A stretch of 64,000 nucleotides of DNA from Cellulophaga sp. BC115SP (GCF_009905545.1 NZ_JAAALB010000007.1:62001-126000), one strand, 5' to 3'; positions 28,527-37,744 are shown, counted from the stretch's first letter. The notes: generated from the letters alone by a model not told the origin. Program-made: numbers and translations.

Positions 28527-29714
28527 ATGATTAGCAAGATAAAATTTAAAAACTTTAAGTTGTTTAAAGACTGGCAAACATTGGAAATAAAGCCTATTAC
28601 TATTCTTATAGGCAAGAATAATACTGGTAAAACGGCTGTGTTGAAGCTCCCTACAATGCTGGGAGATAGTTTAAAAGGTAAAATTAATGAAGCTTTAAAG
28701 CTTGAATCTGGAGGAGTAAAAATTGGTTCAGAATATAGAGACTTAGTTTATAACAGAAGAATATTTCCAGGGGAGTATTTAAGATTTGAAATTTCCAATA
28801 GTGAGGATGACTCTACTTTTGGGTTATTAAAGGTTGCCGTCAAACTTCCAACAAATATGATTAAAGATAAGTCGGAAATAGAAGAGTGGACATATTTTGA
28901 AAATGATAAAGTCCTTTTTACAAAGGAGGAAGAGTCATTATTTCAAGGGTTTGTACGGGAAAATAATGTTATTGAAGATATACAACTAAATTACGACTAT
29001 ATAGAAGCATTACGCGTAAAGCCTGAGGAGGAATACACATTTAAAAATGAAGAGTTTACTAAAATTGGATTACGAGGAGAAAATGCCTATTCTATTTTAA
29101 TTAATGATTATAATAATGAAAAAGAAATTTGCAACGCAGTAAGTAGTTGGTATAAATCTAATTTTGAAAATTGGTCTTTTGAAATTCAAGATCATCAAAT
29201 TCCAGGGTCTTCAAATCTCAAATATAGATTTACTCTGAAAAATAATAATATAGAGCCTGTCAATATCGTAAATACTGGACAAGGAATTACACAAGTATTA
29301 CCTCTGATAACAAGGTCTTTTATGAAAGAAATAGAGCCTACTCTTATCATCATAGAGGAGCCTGAGAGTCATTTACATCCCGCTGCTCACGGCAATTTAG
29401 CCCAGAGATTTGTAGAATCATTTTTAGAGGATAATAACAAGAGATATCTGGTCGAAACTCATTCTGAAAATTTTATTTTAAGATTACAAAATCTAATTGC
29501 CGATCCTGATTTTCATTTTACGCCAGATGATCTCCAAATTTACTATGTAGATTATGATGAGAACAATCAAATTAGCACTTTAAAGCCAATCGTAATAGAG
29601 GAGGATGGCGAGATTGAAGATTGGCCTGACAATGTATTTAATGAGAGCATTGATGAAGTTTACAAATTGAGAAGAAACCAAAAAAAGAGAAAAACGGATG
29701 CAAGTAAAAATTGA
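28527..29714 (+). CDS. AAA/ABC-type ATPase, DUF3696-like, putative defence protein
   Basis: An OLD/SMC-like ATPase. Translation could begin at 28506 (402 residues) or at 28527 (395), where MISKIKFKNFKLFKD matches the usual opening of the family; I prefer the latter. Walker A is GKNNTGKT (about 29-36), Walker B is LIIIEEPESHLHP, followed by a VETHSEN switch. The tail with EDGEIEDWPDNVFNE resembles the DUF3696 C-terminus. Such ATPases typically act with a nuclease partner in anti-phage systems. The gene overlaps the next by 17 bp, and the module is more AT-rich than the FG-GAP genes, which fits recent transfer. A named system could not be assigned. Confidence 0.85.
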   Translation: MISKIKFKNFKLFKDWQTLEIKPITILIGKNNTGKTAVLKLPTMLGDSLKGKINEALKLESGGVKIGSEYRDLVYNRRIFPGEYLRFEISNSEDDSTFGLLKVAVKLPTNMIKDKSEIEEWTYFENDKVLFTKEEESLFQGFVRENNVIEDIQLNYDYIEALRVKPEEEYTFKNEEFTKIGLRGENAYSILINDYNNEKEICNAVSSWYKSNFENWSFEIQDHQIPGSSNLKYRFTLKNNNIEPVNIVNTGQGITQVLPLITRSFMKEIEPTLIIIEEPESHLHPAAHGNLAQRFVESFLEDNNKRYLVETHSENFILRLQNLIADPDFHFTPDDLQIYYVDYDENNQISTLKPIVIEEDGEIEDWPDNVFNESIDEVYKLRRNQKKRKTDASKN

Positions 29715-30747
29715 TAATAATTGCTTTTTAAACTCACAAAATTTTGATTCTCTTGATGAAATCCTAGACTTTTTTATATCTGGTAGACACACATGGCTAG
29801 GTATGGATCTTGAAAGTATCGAGCAAACAGAATGGTATAAAGAATTAGGTACAAGAGATATCAAATCTTTGGAAAAACTTTTTCAAAGAAGTATAAGACC
29901 CTCTTCTACAAAAAAAACTATTAATATCAGTGAAAATGCCTCAGACAGTTTCAATACCTTTGAAGCTCAATTGTATCTAAATCAACCTCTAACTATTATA
30001 GTTGAGAATTATGAATATGAACCAGTGTTTATTAATTGTATATTCAAAAATTTTGCCAATGAATTAATTGAAGCAAAAGATAATCATTGGTTAAAATTTG
30101 AAAATGGTGGTGGAGGAAGTGATAATACAGTAAATGGTATGTTAAAAGAGATGTTCAATCATCCGCAACTTACAAAAAATAAAGAAGACTATTTGCGTTG
30201 TTATGTAATCAAAGATAGTGATAGAGAGTATTGTATAGTGAATAATGATGGAACGATTAGCCTGCCAAGTTTGCCTAAAAGTAAAACACAGTATTTAGAG
30301 AAAAGAAATATTGCATATCACATTTTATTCAAACGAGAAAAAGAAAACTATATGCCAAAATCTGTATTTAATAGCATGCTACATAAGCGTGATAAAAAAG
30401 ATTTCATAAAAGCATATATTAAATTAGAGCCATATCAAATGGACTTTTTTGATTTAGAGGAAGGCTTTTCATCAAAAGGGAAACTTAGGGATAGGGCATC
30501 ATTAAAACCTGAAATCAAAAATCTGTATGCTAATTTGAGTGATGATCTATTTAGGAGAATTGGTTTAGGACTACCTTTCCCAAATTTTAAATCTAATTTT
30601 TCTTCTAATTTTGAACATGTTGGTAGGAAAGATTTAGAGGAAATAATAAGACACCAGCCATTATTCAAATCAAAGGTTAATAATCGAGATAGTACTGAGC
30701 GTAATGAATTTGAACACATCATTCATGAAATAAATTACCTTTTATGA
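29698..30747 (+). CDS. Hypothetical protein with TOPRIM-like motifs, ATPase partner
   Basis: A 349-residue protein of no family I recognise with certainty. Residues around 99-112 (LTIIVENYEYEPVFI) contain an acidic residue after a hydrophobic strand, and residues near 171-177 read VIKDSDRE, a DxD motif. That E...DxD arrangement is what TOPRIM nuclease domains show in OLD- and PARIS-type effectors, so a nuclease role is plausible but unproven. The rest is lysine-rich and soluble, with no signal peptide. It overlaps the ATPase gene upstream by 17 bp and the DUF262 gene downstream by 4 bp (ATGA), implying translational coupling and a shared complex or function. Confidence 0.7.
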   Translation: MQVKIDNNCFLNSQNFDSLDEILDFFISGRHTWLGMDLESIEQTEWYKELGTRDIKSLEKLFQRSIRPSSTKKTINISENASDSFNTFEAQLYLNQPLTIIVENYEYEPVFINCIFKNFANELIEAKDNHWLKFENGGGGSDNTVNGMLKEMFNHPQLTKNKEDYLRCYVIKDSDREYCIVNNDGTISLPSLPKSKTQYLEKRNIAYHILFKREKENYMPKSVFNSMLHKRDKKDFIKAYIKLEPYQMDFFDLEEGFSSKGKLRDRASLKPEIKNLYANLSDDLFRRIGLGLPFPNFKSNFSSNFEHVGRKDLEEIIRHQPLFKSKVNNRDSTERNEFEHIIHEINYLL

Positions 30748-32387
30748 CCAATCTACAGATAAATGCACGAGTTAGGCGATTAGCGTATTATTTAGATGAC
30801 TTTGAAAAGGGCAATTTTAGAATACCATTTTTCCAAAGAAGATATAAATGGAGTCCCGAAGAACGCCGAGATTTGTTTGATAGTATAATTAAAGGATATC
30901 CGATTGGAACAGTATTATTGTGGAAACCCAGTGATGATATAGCTTATGATCCAGACTATGAAGATAGGAATATAGGCTCATATACATCCGACACTCCAAG
31001 TGAATACTCCAATTATATTTTAGATGGATTTCAAAGACTTTCGACTATTGTTGGGTGTCTAATAAATCCGAATACGACAAATCTAATTAGAGATGAAATA
31101 GAATGGTTAGAGAATTTTAATTTGATTTATAATTTTAAGGATGATCGTGTTGAAATTGGCCCCAAAAATATTGAGAAACTGGATTTCTATAAAGTACAAT
31201 TATATAAACTAGCTGATACAAGAGAATTTTATGATATTCAAACCAAGTTTGCACAAAATATAAATCTTTTGAATGGCGAAGATATTAACAATTACCTATC
31301 AAAATTTAAGGAAATAGCATATAAAATACAGGACTATATGCTGCCTTCTGTAGATATATCAGGAGGAGATTTTGAGACTGCCAATCAAATGTTTGTTAGA
31401 GTAAATACACGAGGAAAACCTGTAAACGAAGAGGAACAATTATCTGCTATTACATCAACTGAAAGTTTTAGATTAGGGGCTCGAATATCAGAATTGGTTG
31501 AAAAAATTGAAAAAGGAAATTTTTTCAACAAAAAGAAAAGAGAATCATTCAGAGAAAATATTTTCCGAACTATTCAAAGCTCTTTTGGTCCATTATATTT
31601 AGATAGTAAAGCGACTGATGTAGAGGTGCTTAGTAAAAAGCCAAATTTTTCTGAAGTTGTTACAAGGACATTAGAAAATTGTAATTTTTCTGTAGATTTT
31701 TTTAAGAAATACTTAGCAATATTTGATTTGAAATATATTCCTGCAAATCTACATTTTATCTTTTTAGTTCAGTATTTTAATATTAAAGAAAAGTTAGTAA
31801 AAGAGGATATTTATAATTTAAAACTATGGTTTTGGCAGTCTGCTTATACAAATTGTTTTACCAAGTATAATCCTTCAAAACGTAAAAAAGCGTTTGAATA
31901 CTTCTTGAAGTTTTGCAGAGAGAATAACACAAACGCTTTTTATTGGGATCCAGATGTGCAGCTTGATATAGAGACATTTCCAGATAAAATTGACTTTGGT
32001 GGTGTAAGAAAGCAAACTTTAGCTTTATTCATGGTTAACTATGCTATTCATAAAAATAGTATTTTAACTACCGAACCAATTAATTCCAATATCATTACAG
32101 GTATTAATGAGTATAAGCTATTTCGTAATGAAAACTCGATAGGAAATACTGTTTTTGTACCTATTCAGAGAAACATGCTTAATGATTTAAATAAAAAGCA
32201 AACCTCGTTACAGTATCTTCTTTCTGATGAGTTTAGAGGGCAATATGAAGAATTATTCATAACTGATGAAATGCGTGATTTATATGCGCAAAGAAAAAAT
32301 AAAGATTTGTTGTTAATAAGGGAAAAACTAATTGAAAAGAAAGAACATGAATTTATTGAAAGGATAGAATTATATTTAGACTTTTAG
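30744..32387 (+). CDS. DUF262-domain protein (GmrSD/ParB-Srx-like N-terminal domain)
   Basis: A 547-residue cytoplasmic protein. The N-terminus is a typical DUF262 domain: IPFFQRRYKWSPEERRDLFDSI near 27-48, GYPIGTVLLW, and YILDGFQRLSTI near 91-102, the NTPase-like motif usually written DGQQR, here DGFQR. MFVRVNTRGKPVNEEE follows near 215. DUF262 proteins include GmrS/GmrD enzymes that attack modified phage DNA, often with a C-terminal DUF1524 HNH nuclease; no HNH signature is visible here, so nuclease activity may come from the partner gene. Its start overlaps the stop of the upstream gene (ATGA), and a terminator follows, closing a three-gene operon. Confidence 0.85.
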   Translation: MTNLQINARVRRLAYYLDDFEKGNFRIPFFQRRYKWSPEERRDLFDSIIKGYPIGTVLLWKPSDDIAYDPDYEDRNIGSYTSDTPSEYSNYILDGFQRLSTIVGCLINPNTTNLIRDEIEWLENFNLIYNFKDDRVEIGPKNIEKLDFYKVQLYKLADTREFYDIQTKFAQNINLLNGEDINNYLSKFKEIAYKIQDYMLPSVDISGGDFETANQMFVRVNTRGKPVNEEEQLSAITSTESFRLGARISELVEKIEKGNFFNKKKRESFRENIFRTIQSSFGPLYLDSKATDVEVLSKKPNFSEVVTRTLENCNFSVDFFKKYLAIFDLKYIPANLHFIFLVQYFNIKEKLVKEDIYNLKLWFWQSAYTNCFTKYNPSKRKKAFEYFLKFCRENNTNAFYWDPDVQLDIETFPDKIDFGGVRKQTLALFMVNYAIHKNSILTTEPINSNIITGINEYKLFRNENSIGNTVFVPIQRNMLNDLNKKQTSLQYLLSDEFRGQYEELFITDEMRDLYAQRKNKDLLLIREKLIEKKEHEFIERIELYLDF

Positions 32388-32400
32388 CTTCTCTAACCTA

Positions 32401-32439
32401 AAAAAGCCCTCATTCGAACATTTCGAATGAGGGCTTTTT
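32401..32439. terminator. Bidirectional terminator between convergent genes
   Basis: A perfect 18-bp stem (32401-32418 with 32422-32439), A-rich on the left and T-rich on the right, with a 3-nt loop. It serves the DUF262 gene on + and the porT-like gene on -. Confidence 0.85.
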
Positions 32440-32481
32440 TAATGAATTATCCAATAACGAATAACTATTAACAAATAACGC

Positions 32482-33234
32482 TTACTCAAACATCAAATAC
32501 AGTGTAACTGAATGAGAATTAAGTCTTTGTATGGCATTAGAATATGAAAGTGGATTAGTTGGCGCCACATACATATTGGCTAATCCATGTGAGAATCGTA
32601 GTTCTGGGGTGAATTTGAAGTATTTGAAAAATTGTTCAAATCCAATGCCATATTCAATCGAAAAATCTCCCGTTTTGGTATTTAATCGAGTGGTTGTCGC
32701 TGCATTTTTACGAACATTTGCCTCAAGGCCTATCTTAAATCCTGCATCGACAAACATCCTCGAATTACCCCTTCTTTGAGATTTTAGTTTTAATAATACA
32801 GGTATTTCAAGCCATGTTGATTCTCGCAATTCGGGTGGGTAATTGGGAGAATTGTTGAAACGGTAATCAATTTCACGACCATAGAGCGCAATATTAATAC
32901 CCGTTTTAAGGTCAAAATGCTTACTTAGCGTAAAGTTAGCAATACCTCCAACGAGGAAGGCAAAATTGCCTGGCGAAACGATCGACCTTGATGTATCGGA
33001 AGGCGCTGCTACTTGAGGACCATGATACAAGTTGAATCGAGCGTCACCAAAACCAAAAAGAAAACCAAAATGTACAAGTTTTTCATCATAAAACTCGTCA
33101 TAGATTCTTTTGTATTTGTAGCGTTGCGCCTGAGATTTTGGAGAAAACCCTAGCACCAATATGCCTGTAACAATCGCAAAAATTATTTTTTGCCAATGTA
33201 AATCGTACTTATTCCGAACGTAAGTGGTAAGCAT
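32482..33234 (-). CDS. porT: PorT-like outer-membrane beta-barrel protein (type IX secretion)
   Basis: A 250-residue protein with a signal sequence (about 14-37, ending SKSQAQ) and an eight-strand barrel-like body: alternating aromatic strands such as HFGFLFGFGDARFNLY and TWLEIPVLLKLK, and a C-terminal phenylalanine region. Length, layout and position just after menG match PorT/SprT, a type IX secretion and gliding component that in many Bacteroidota is encoded beside the menaquinone methyltransferase gene. The start lies inside menG (52-bp overlap); no better start is visible downstream. If the family call is wrong it is still a small porin-like barrel. Confidence 0.75.
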   Translation of the reverse strand: MLTTYVRNKYDLHWQKIIFAIVTGILVLGFSPKSQAQRYKYKRIYDEFYDEKLVHFGFLFGFGDARFNLYHGPQVAAPSDTSRSIVSPGNFAFLVGGIANFTLSKHFDLKTGINIALYGREIDYRFNNSPNYPPELRESTWLEIPVLLKLKSQRRGNSRMFVDAGFKIGLEANVRKNAATTTRLNTKTGDFSIEYGIGFEQFFKYFKFTPELRFSHGLANMYVAPTNPLSYSNAIQRLNSHSVTLYLMFE

Positions 33235-33905
33235 TGCGTCTGAGTAAAACCTGCTTTGTGATATACTTTCAAAAAGTCTTCACCATCAGGAAATGCTTGT
33301 ACAGACTCTGGAAGATATGTATAAGCCGATGAATCTTTTGAAACCATATTACCAATAGTAGGCAAAATGTATTTGAAATAGAAATTATATATCTGTTTGA
33401 AAGGGAATGACTTCGGTTTTGAAAATTCCAAAACGATACATGTACCTCCTGGTTTTAACACACGGCACATGTCTGTGAGTCCTTTCTCCAAATTTTCGAA
33501 GTTTCTTACGCCAAAACTAACGATGACAGCATCAAAAGTATTGTCTTCGAAAAGTAATCTTTCAGAATCGCCCAATTGCATGTCGATGATATTATCAACG
33601 CCCAATTTCTTGATTTTCTCTTTACCCACATTCAACATTCCTTCCGAAATATCCACGCCGACAATTTTTTCAGGCTTTAAAGCTAAAGCTTCAATAGCAA
33701 AATCACCCGTTCCTGTAGCAATATCCAAAATTGTTTTTGGTTGAGCAGCTTTCAATAATTTGATGGCTTTTTTACGCCATAAAATATCAATACCACCACT
33801 CAAAAGGTGATTCAAAAAGTCGTACTTATGTGAAATATTATTAAACATTTGAGCTACTTGCTCTTTTTTGCTAGCCTCTTGCTCTTTGTATGGAAGTACT
33901 GTCAT
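33183..33905 (-). CDS. menG: Demethylmenaquinone methyltransferase
   Basis: A 240-residue class I SAM methyltransferase of the UbiE/MenG family. Signatures are NNISHKYDFLNHLLSGG near 22-38, the SAM-binding loop LDIATGTGDFA near 60-70 and FGVRNFENLEKGL near 132-144. It methylates demethylmenaquinone in the last step of menaquinone synthesis. Since Bacteroidota use menaquinone, menG is a better symbol than ubiE. The ATG at 33905 gives the standard N-terminus. The porT-like gene overlaps its 3' end. Confidence 0.95.
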   Translation of the reverse strand: MTVLPYKEQEASKKEQVAQMFNNISHKYDFLNHLLSGGIDILWRKKAIKLLKAAQPKTILDIATGTGDFAIEALALKPEKIVGVDISEGMLNVGKEKIKKLGVDNIIDMQLGDSERLLFEDNTFDAVIVSFGVRNFENLEKGLTDMCRVLKPGGTCIVLEFSKPKSFPFKQIYNFYFKYILPTIGNMVSKDSSAYTYLPESVQAFPDGEDFLKVYHKAGFTQTQCLPLTFGISTIYIGKK

Positions 33906-33984
33906 TGTACAAAATATTTTGATGAAAAAAATGCCTTGAAAGTCTAACTGCGCTTCTGTAATTTATAGAATCCAAAACAGACCA

Positions 33985-33992
33985 CAAAGTTA
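33985..33992 (-). promoter_or_regulatory. Candidate -7 element for menG
   Basis: On the reverse strand the site reads TAACTTTG, an exact TAnnTTTG match, about 80 nt before the menG start. No good -33 element is visible. Confidence 0.4.
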
Positions 33993-34133
33993 CACTTCCT
34001 ATCTGAGATAACAGCCTGTAAAATAAGAATGTTTTAGGATACATAAATTATCCCTACCTTAGTGTAACTGGAGTGTAGAACTATCATAAGGATTTCGGAT
34101 TTTAGATTTTGGATTTCAGATTCGTAAATATCG

Positions 34134-34346
34134 AAGCTGTTTAAACTTTTCGAAAAACATATTTTATTGATTAATTCTTCGTCTTACTTTTTAACTAGGT
34201 GTTCCCGCCTTGATACAAAAAGTAACCGCAGCGGCGGCCGCAAAAAAATCAAGAATTATAATCGGAGTGGCGTACCACCTCGCTTCGCTCAAACAGTATA
34301 AATTCATTGCTTACGAAAGCAATTTTAAGAAAGTTTAAACAGCTTC
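34134..34346. mobile_element. Putative MITE-like element with 17-bp terminal inverted repeats
   Basis: GAAGCTGTTTAAACTTT (34134-34150) recurs as its exact reverse complement at 34330-34346. The 213-bp interior has no ORF and contains a CTTGATACAAAAAGTAACC-like segment and a very GC-rich GCAGCGGCGGCCGC stretch at 34228-34241. No target-site duplication is obvious, so mobility is only inferred. Confidence 0.4.
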
Positions 34347-34426
34347 TTAAAAAATTTATCATAATCCCAAATCAGCAATCAAAAATCTCAAATCAAACAT
34401 ATTCCTAACCTTTCAAATCCATAGCT

Positions 34427-34762
34427 ATGATGTACTTATTGAGTTTACTGATGGTATTGGCTGGCATTTTTCACTTTGTCAAACCTAAGTTTTTTCTAGC
34501 AATAATGCCACCGTATATTCCTGCTCATCAACTGATGGTGGCACTAAGTGGTTTTGCTGAAATTATTTTTGGCGCAGGGCTATTACTCGAAAATACTCGC
34601 TCATGGGCTGCTTGGGGGCTTATTGCACTTTTTGTTGCCGTATTTCCTGCCAACATTTATATGGCTACTTCCGATAAATTCAAACAATTTCCTAAATGGA
34701 TTTTGTATGCTCGTTTGCCACTCCAATTTGCTCTCATGGCATGGGCATATAGCTATGTGTGA
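34427..34762 (+). CDS. DoxX-like small integral membrane protein
   Basis: A 111-residue, four-helix membrane protein with hydrophobic stretches near 1-12, 36-53, 58-76 and 88-108. HFVKPKFFLAIMPPYIPAH after the first helix and the overall size fit the DoxX/DoxD-like family, whose roles are mostly uncharacterised. Two adjacent ATG codons (34427 and 34430) are possible starts. It stands alone between non-coding repeat regions. Confidence 0.75.
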   Translation: MMYLLSLLMVLAGIFHFVKPKFFLAIMPPYIPAHQLMVALSGFAEIIFGAGLLLENTRSWAAWGLIALFVAVFPANIYMATSDKFKQFPKWILYARLPLQFALMAWAYSYV

Positions 34763-34765
34763 TGG

Positions 34766-34930
34766 CTTTCGGCTTTCGGCTTTCGGCTTTCAGCTTACAG
34801 CTGTCGGCGGTTTGTGGCTATTGGTCTTCGGCTTTCGGTAGTTAGTGACTATCGGCTATCGAAAGGATATATTTCCAATAGCCGACCGCCGATAGCCGAC
34901 TGCCAACGGCTGACCACCTGCCACTCTTTC
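34766..34930. repeat. CGGCTTTCGG word repeats with inverted copies
   Basis: The region opens with tandem TTTCGGC words, then CAGCTTACAGCTG and more CGGCTTTCGG. Inverted CTATCGG/CCGATAG and GCCGAC words follow at about 34848-34905. It is non-coding; any short frame through it is an artefact of the repeats. Confidence 0.6.
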
Positions 34931-34948
34931 TAACTCATAAAATAATCT

Positions 34949-37744
34949 ATGAAAACACGTTTACTACTAGTAGGATTATGCCTGTTTTTAGGCTTTTCTT
35001 CATTTTCTCAAAATGCCTATTATGATGCGCTCACGCTGCGGGTGTACAAGGATTCTTTGGAGAAAATTTATCCAAACTCAAGCCGTGGTGGCGCCAAACG
35101 GACTTTCTTTGGCTATTTGGATACGAAAAGAGTCATGAATGCCAAAGATTATGAGGCGATTAAAAGTTTTGTCAAAAAGCCTTTCTCTAAAGTCAATAAT
35201 GAGTTGAATACGATTAATCAGCTCCCAAATGCCTTTAAACTTTTTCATGAGTTTGACGGAGCCCAGTCGGTGATTAATGACAAGGCTCGTGTAACGGCTA
35301 AGGCGATAGATACCCTCATGAGCAAACTCAAACTGCGTATAGATTCGCTCAATACACGCTACAAAGTCAATGTGGTATATAAAACGACTAGTTTTGTAGG
35401 GGCTGAACGTTTGCCTATTTCGAGCCGTAATTTGTATGTAAAGTTTGAACCGATGCCTGATTCTATTCGCCAAAAGTATCAGGAGTCGATTCAGATAACT
35501 CAATTCAAAGTAGGTGAAATAGCCTCTGATTTGGATTCTACTTTGAGTGAAATGGCAGGTGCTCGTATAGCGATTATGGATTCGGTCATTAACAAAAATC
35601 TTATCAAGAAAAAGGAAAAAGAAATTCTCGAAACACAATCATTTGTTACGACTGATGCGCTTAATAATACACGAAAACCTCAATTACAAAATGTTTCATC
35701 CTCGGGCTCAGGACTATCTTTGGACATGACCACTCGCATGGTGGACGCCACTGCCAGATGGTTGGTCAAACGTACTAAACAGGAATTGACATTGGCCTTT
35801 TTTGATAAACTCCGAAATCGACTTGATACAATTCCAGAGCTTCGGGCTTTTTTTCCTGCTACTTACTTGATGTTGCAGAATGATGAAAATATTTACCGAT
35901 TGCCCTCATTAGGAAATACGTGGTTGGCGGCTTTTCATACTGATGTAACCAAAATTCCTCAAAATTTTGAAAGCTATATTCAGCAATATCATCCAGAAAT
36001 GTTGAAGGAAGATAGCTTCAAAATCTTTTTGATGACCTATCATTCTTTTGATTTATTGGAAAAAGGTACTAATCCTGCTACACTTTTAGATTTTCTGAAA
36101 ACACGTTATGCGACCGATGCCGACATTCGAACTTCGGAGGTGAGTCGCACGATACGTTTGTTAGCTTTGTTGTCAGACAACCTTATTGATTTGACTAACG
36201 ACCCTGCCAATAAAATGTGGATTCGTCCTTCGGAGGCATTGAAGCAGTTTTCTGACCCTTTGGTTGGTCGCTATTTCTTGGGCTTGTTGTACCAAAAAGA
36301 CACCTTGCTTTTCAATAATTTGAAAGTAGGTGCGGACGGGCAGAGTCTTGGAAATTGGCTAGGCGAGTCCAATAATCGTTTAGAATATTTTAATCAGACG
36401 GTTAGCCAGTTTTTACTCATGCTAGATGATATTCAAAAGCAAATTATCTATAATTCTACCTCCGATAATCTGCCTTTGCGAGATGTAAAGCCCTTTTTAC
36501 ATTATACCCAATCGATTTTTGATATGGTAAATGTAGGTTTTCAAATCAAATATTTGCTCAAAAGTGGTGAGCCCGATACGAGTTTTTACAAAAGTGCTTA
36601 TAATCAAAAATGGAAACCCATCGCCACCGATGCCATCGAAGCTATTAAGGCATTTTATACCAAAAGTTACGGTTCAGGCTTACTGCATACTATTGCAGCG
36701 ATGAAGCCTATTTGGGCAGAGGTTAGTCCCAAAGATATACGCTTAGGACTTTTGAATAATGGTTTGGCAATTTTACAAAAAACACATATTGCTCAGGTAG
36801 AAAAGGATTTGCTAGCCAATAAAGGTTTGATAGCAACAAAAGAGAAAGAAGCGAATCAGCTTTTGAAGCAACTAAAAGACAACATGGACAAAGATTCTTT
36901 GAGAATTTTGACCATCAAAAAATTACAAGAAACCAAAATACAGCTGGAGTTGCTACAAAAGCAAGTAGAAGATTTGACAAGTCAGAAAAGGACTTTTGAA
37001 AGTATTCAGAAAAGCTTATCGGAAGTAAAAAATATCGATGAATTGATGGCTCAAAATAATACCAAGGTTCAGGAAAAACAGAAGGAACGTCTTAAAGCAA
37101 AATTTGACCAAATTACGTTTTATGCCAATTTTATGACCGATGTAATTACCTCTGATTCGACCACGGATTTGCAGGAGATTATTGATAAATATGCAGCTCC
37201 TGTTGGCTCCTATAGTCTTAAGCGCAAAAATGCTTTTAGTCTCGATATCAATGCTTACCCAGGGTTGTATGCGGGCGTTGAGCAACCCATTGCTTCAAGT
37301 AGAGGCGTATCGCAAAGTGCCTTCGTTACAGGTATTACTGCACCGATTGGTGTGGCATTTAGTTGGGGCAAAAAACGTAAGGTATTGGGCGGTTACGAAG
37401 GAGATAGTCGTGGAGGACATTCATTGAGTTTGTTTGTGCCAATTGTAGATATTGGGGCGGCATTCAGCTATCGTTGGTCACAAGGAGACGAGATTAATGG
37501 TTTTCCGAAAATTAAGTTTTCTCAAATCTTTTCACCAGGTTGTTATTTGGTTTGGGGCGTTAAAAATGCGCCTATTGCCCTAAAAGTAGGAGCGCAAATC
37601 ACGCCACAATTGAGAGAGGTCAATGTTGCCACTTCGTCAGGAGGATTGACTAATACGGTATCAGAAGTGAGTATGTTGCGTTATGGTATGACTTTAAGCG
37701 TAGATATACCAGTTTTTCATCTTTTTGAAAAAAGGATGAGATAA
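34949..37744 (+). CDS. Large hypothetical secreted protein with coiled coil and possible C-terminal barrel
   Basis: A 931-residue protein with a signal peptide (MKTRLLLVGLCLFLGFSSFSQ). I recognise no family. Residues 22-600 are mostly helical, residues about 620-720 form a strongly charged coiled coil (LELLQKQVEDLTSQKR...), and residues 755-931 contain glycine- and aromatic-rich strands such as SLSLFVPIVDIGAAFSYRW, suggesting an outer-membrane barrel or beta-sandwich. It is transcribed alone; hairpins follow its stop. A role at the cell surface is inferred from the signal and possible barrel only. Confidence 0.7.
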   Translation: MKTRLLLVGLCLFLGFSSFSQNAYYDALTLRVYKDSLEKIYPNSSRGGAKRTFFGYLDTKRVMNAKDYEAIKSFVKKPFSKVNNELNTINQLPNAFKLFHEFDGAQSVINDKARVTAKAIDTLMSKLKLRIDSLNTRYKVNVVYKTTSFVGAERLPISSRNLYVKFEPMPDSIRQKYQESIQITQFKVGEIASDLDSTLSEMAGARIAIMDSVINKNLIKKKEKEILETQSFVTTDALNNTRKPQLQNVSSSGSGLSLDMTTRMVDATARWLVKRTKQELTLAFFDKLRNRLDTIPELRAFFPATYLMLQNDENIYRLPSLGNTWLAAFHTDVTKIPQNFESYIQQYHPEMLKEDSFKIFLMTYHSFDLLEKGTNPATLLDFLKTRYATDADIRTSEVSRTIRLLALLSDNLIDLTNDPANKMWIRPSEALKQFSDPLVGRYFLGLLYQKDTLLFNNLKVGADGQSLGNWLGESNNRLEYFNQTVSQFLLMLDDIQKQIIYNSTSDNLPLRDVKPFLHYTQSIFDMVNVGFQIKYLLKSGEPDTSFYKSAYNQKWKPIATDAIEAIKAFYTKSYGSGLLHTIAAMKPIWAEVSPKDIRLGLLNNGLAILQKTHIAQVEKDLLANKGLIATKEKEANQLLKQLKDNMDKDSLRILTIKKLQETKIQLELLQKQVEDLTSQKRTFESIQKSLSEVKNIDELMAQNNTKVQEKQKERLKAKFDQITFYANFMTDVITSDSTTDLQEIIDKYAAPVGSYSLKRKNAFSLDINAYPGLYAGVEQPIASSRGVSQSAFVTGITAPIGVAFSWGKKRKVLGGYEGDSRGGHSLSLFVPIVDIGAAFSYRWSQGDEINGFPKIKFSQIFSPGCYLVWGVKNAPIALKVGAQITPQLREVNVATSSGGLTNTVSEVSMLRYGMTLSVDIPVFHLFEKRMR

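Larger units (their letters stand above)
33906..34426. other. 520-bp intergenic region with word repeats and a MITE-like element
   Basis: No coding frame is convincing. It holds the menG promoter candidate (33985-33992), GGATTT/AGATTT word repeats at 34091-34125, their complement near 34365-34398, and a 213-bp element bounded by 17-bp inverted repeats (34134-34346). Confidence 0.6.

Noticed and set aside
28527-32387. Assignment of the three-gene module to PARIS, Gabija or GmrSD
   Set aside because: PARIS and Gabija lack a DUF262 protein, and the DUF262 protein here lacks the HNH domain of full GmrSD; only partial similarity is visible.
34548-34841. 97-residue frame overlapping the DoxX-like gene
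   Set aside because: It is in another frame of a convincing membrane-protein gene and ends in CGGCTTTCGG repeat DNA.
34766-34930. Possible CRISPR array
   Set aside because: The repeated words are 7-10 bp, irregular in spacing and partly inverted; there are no constant repeats with spacers and no cas genes.
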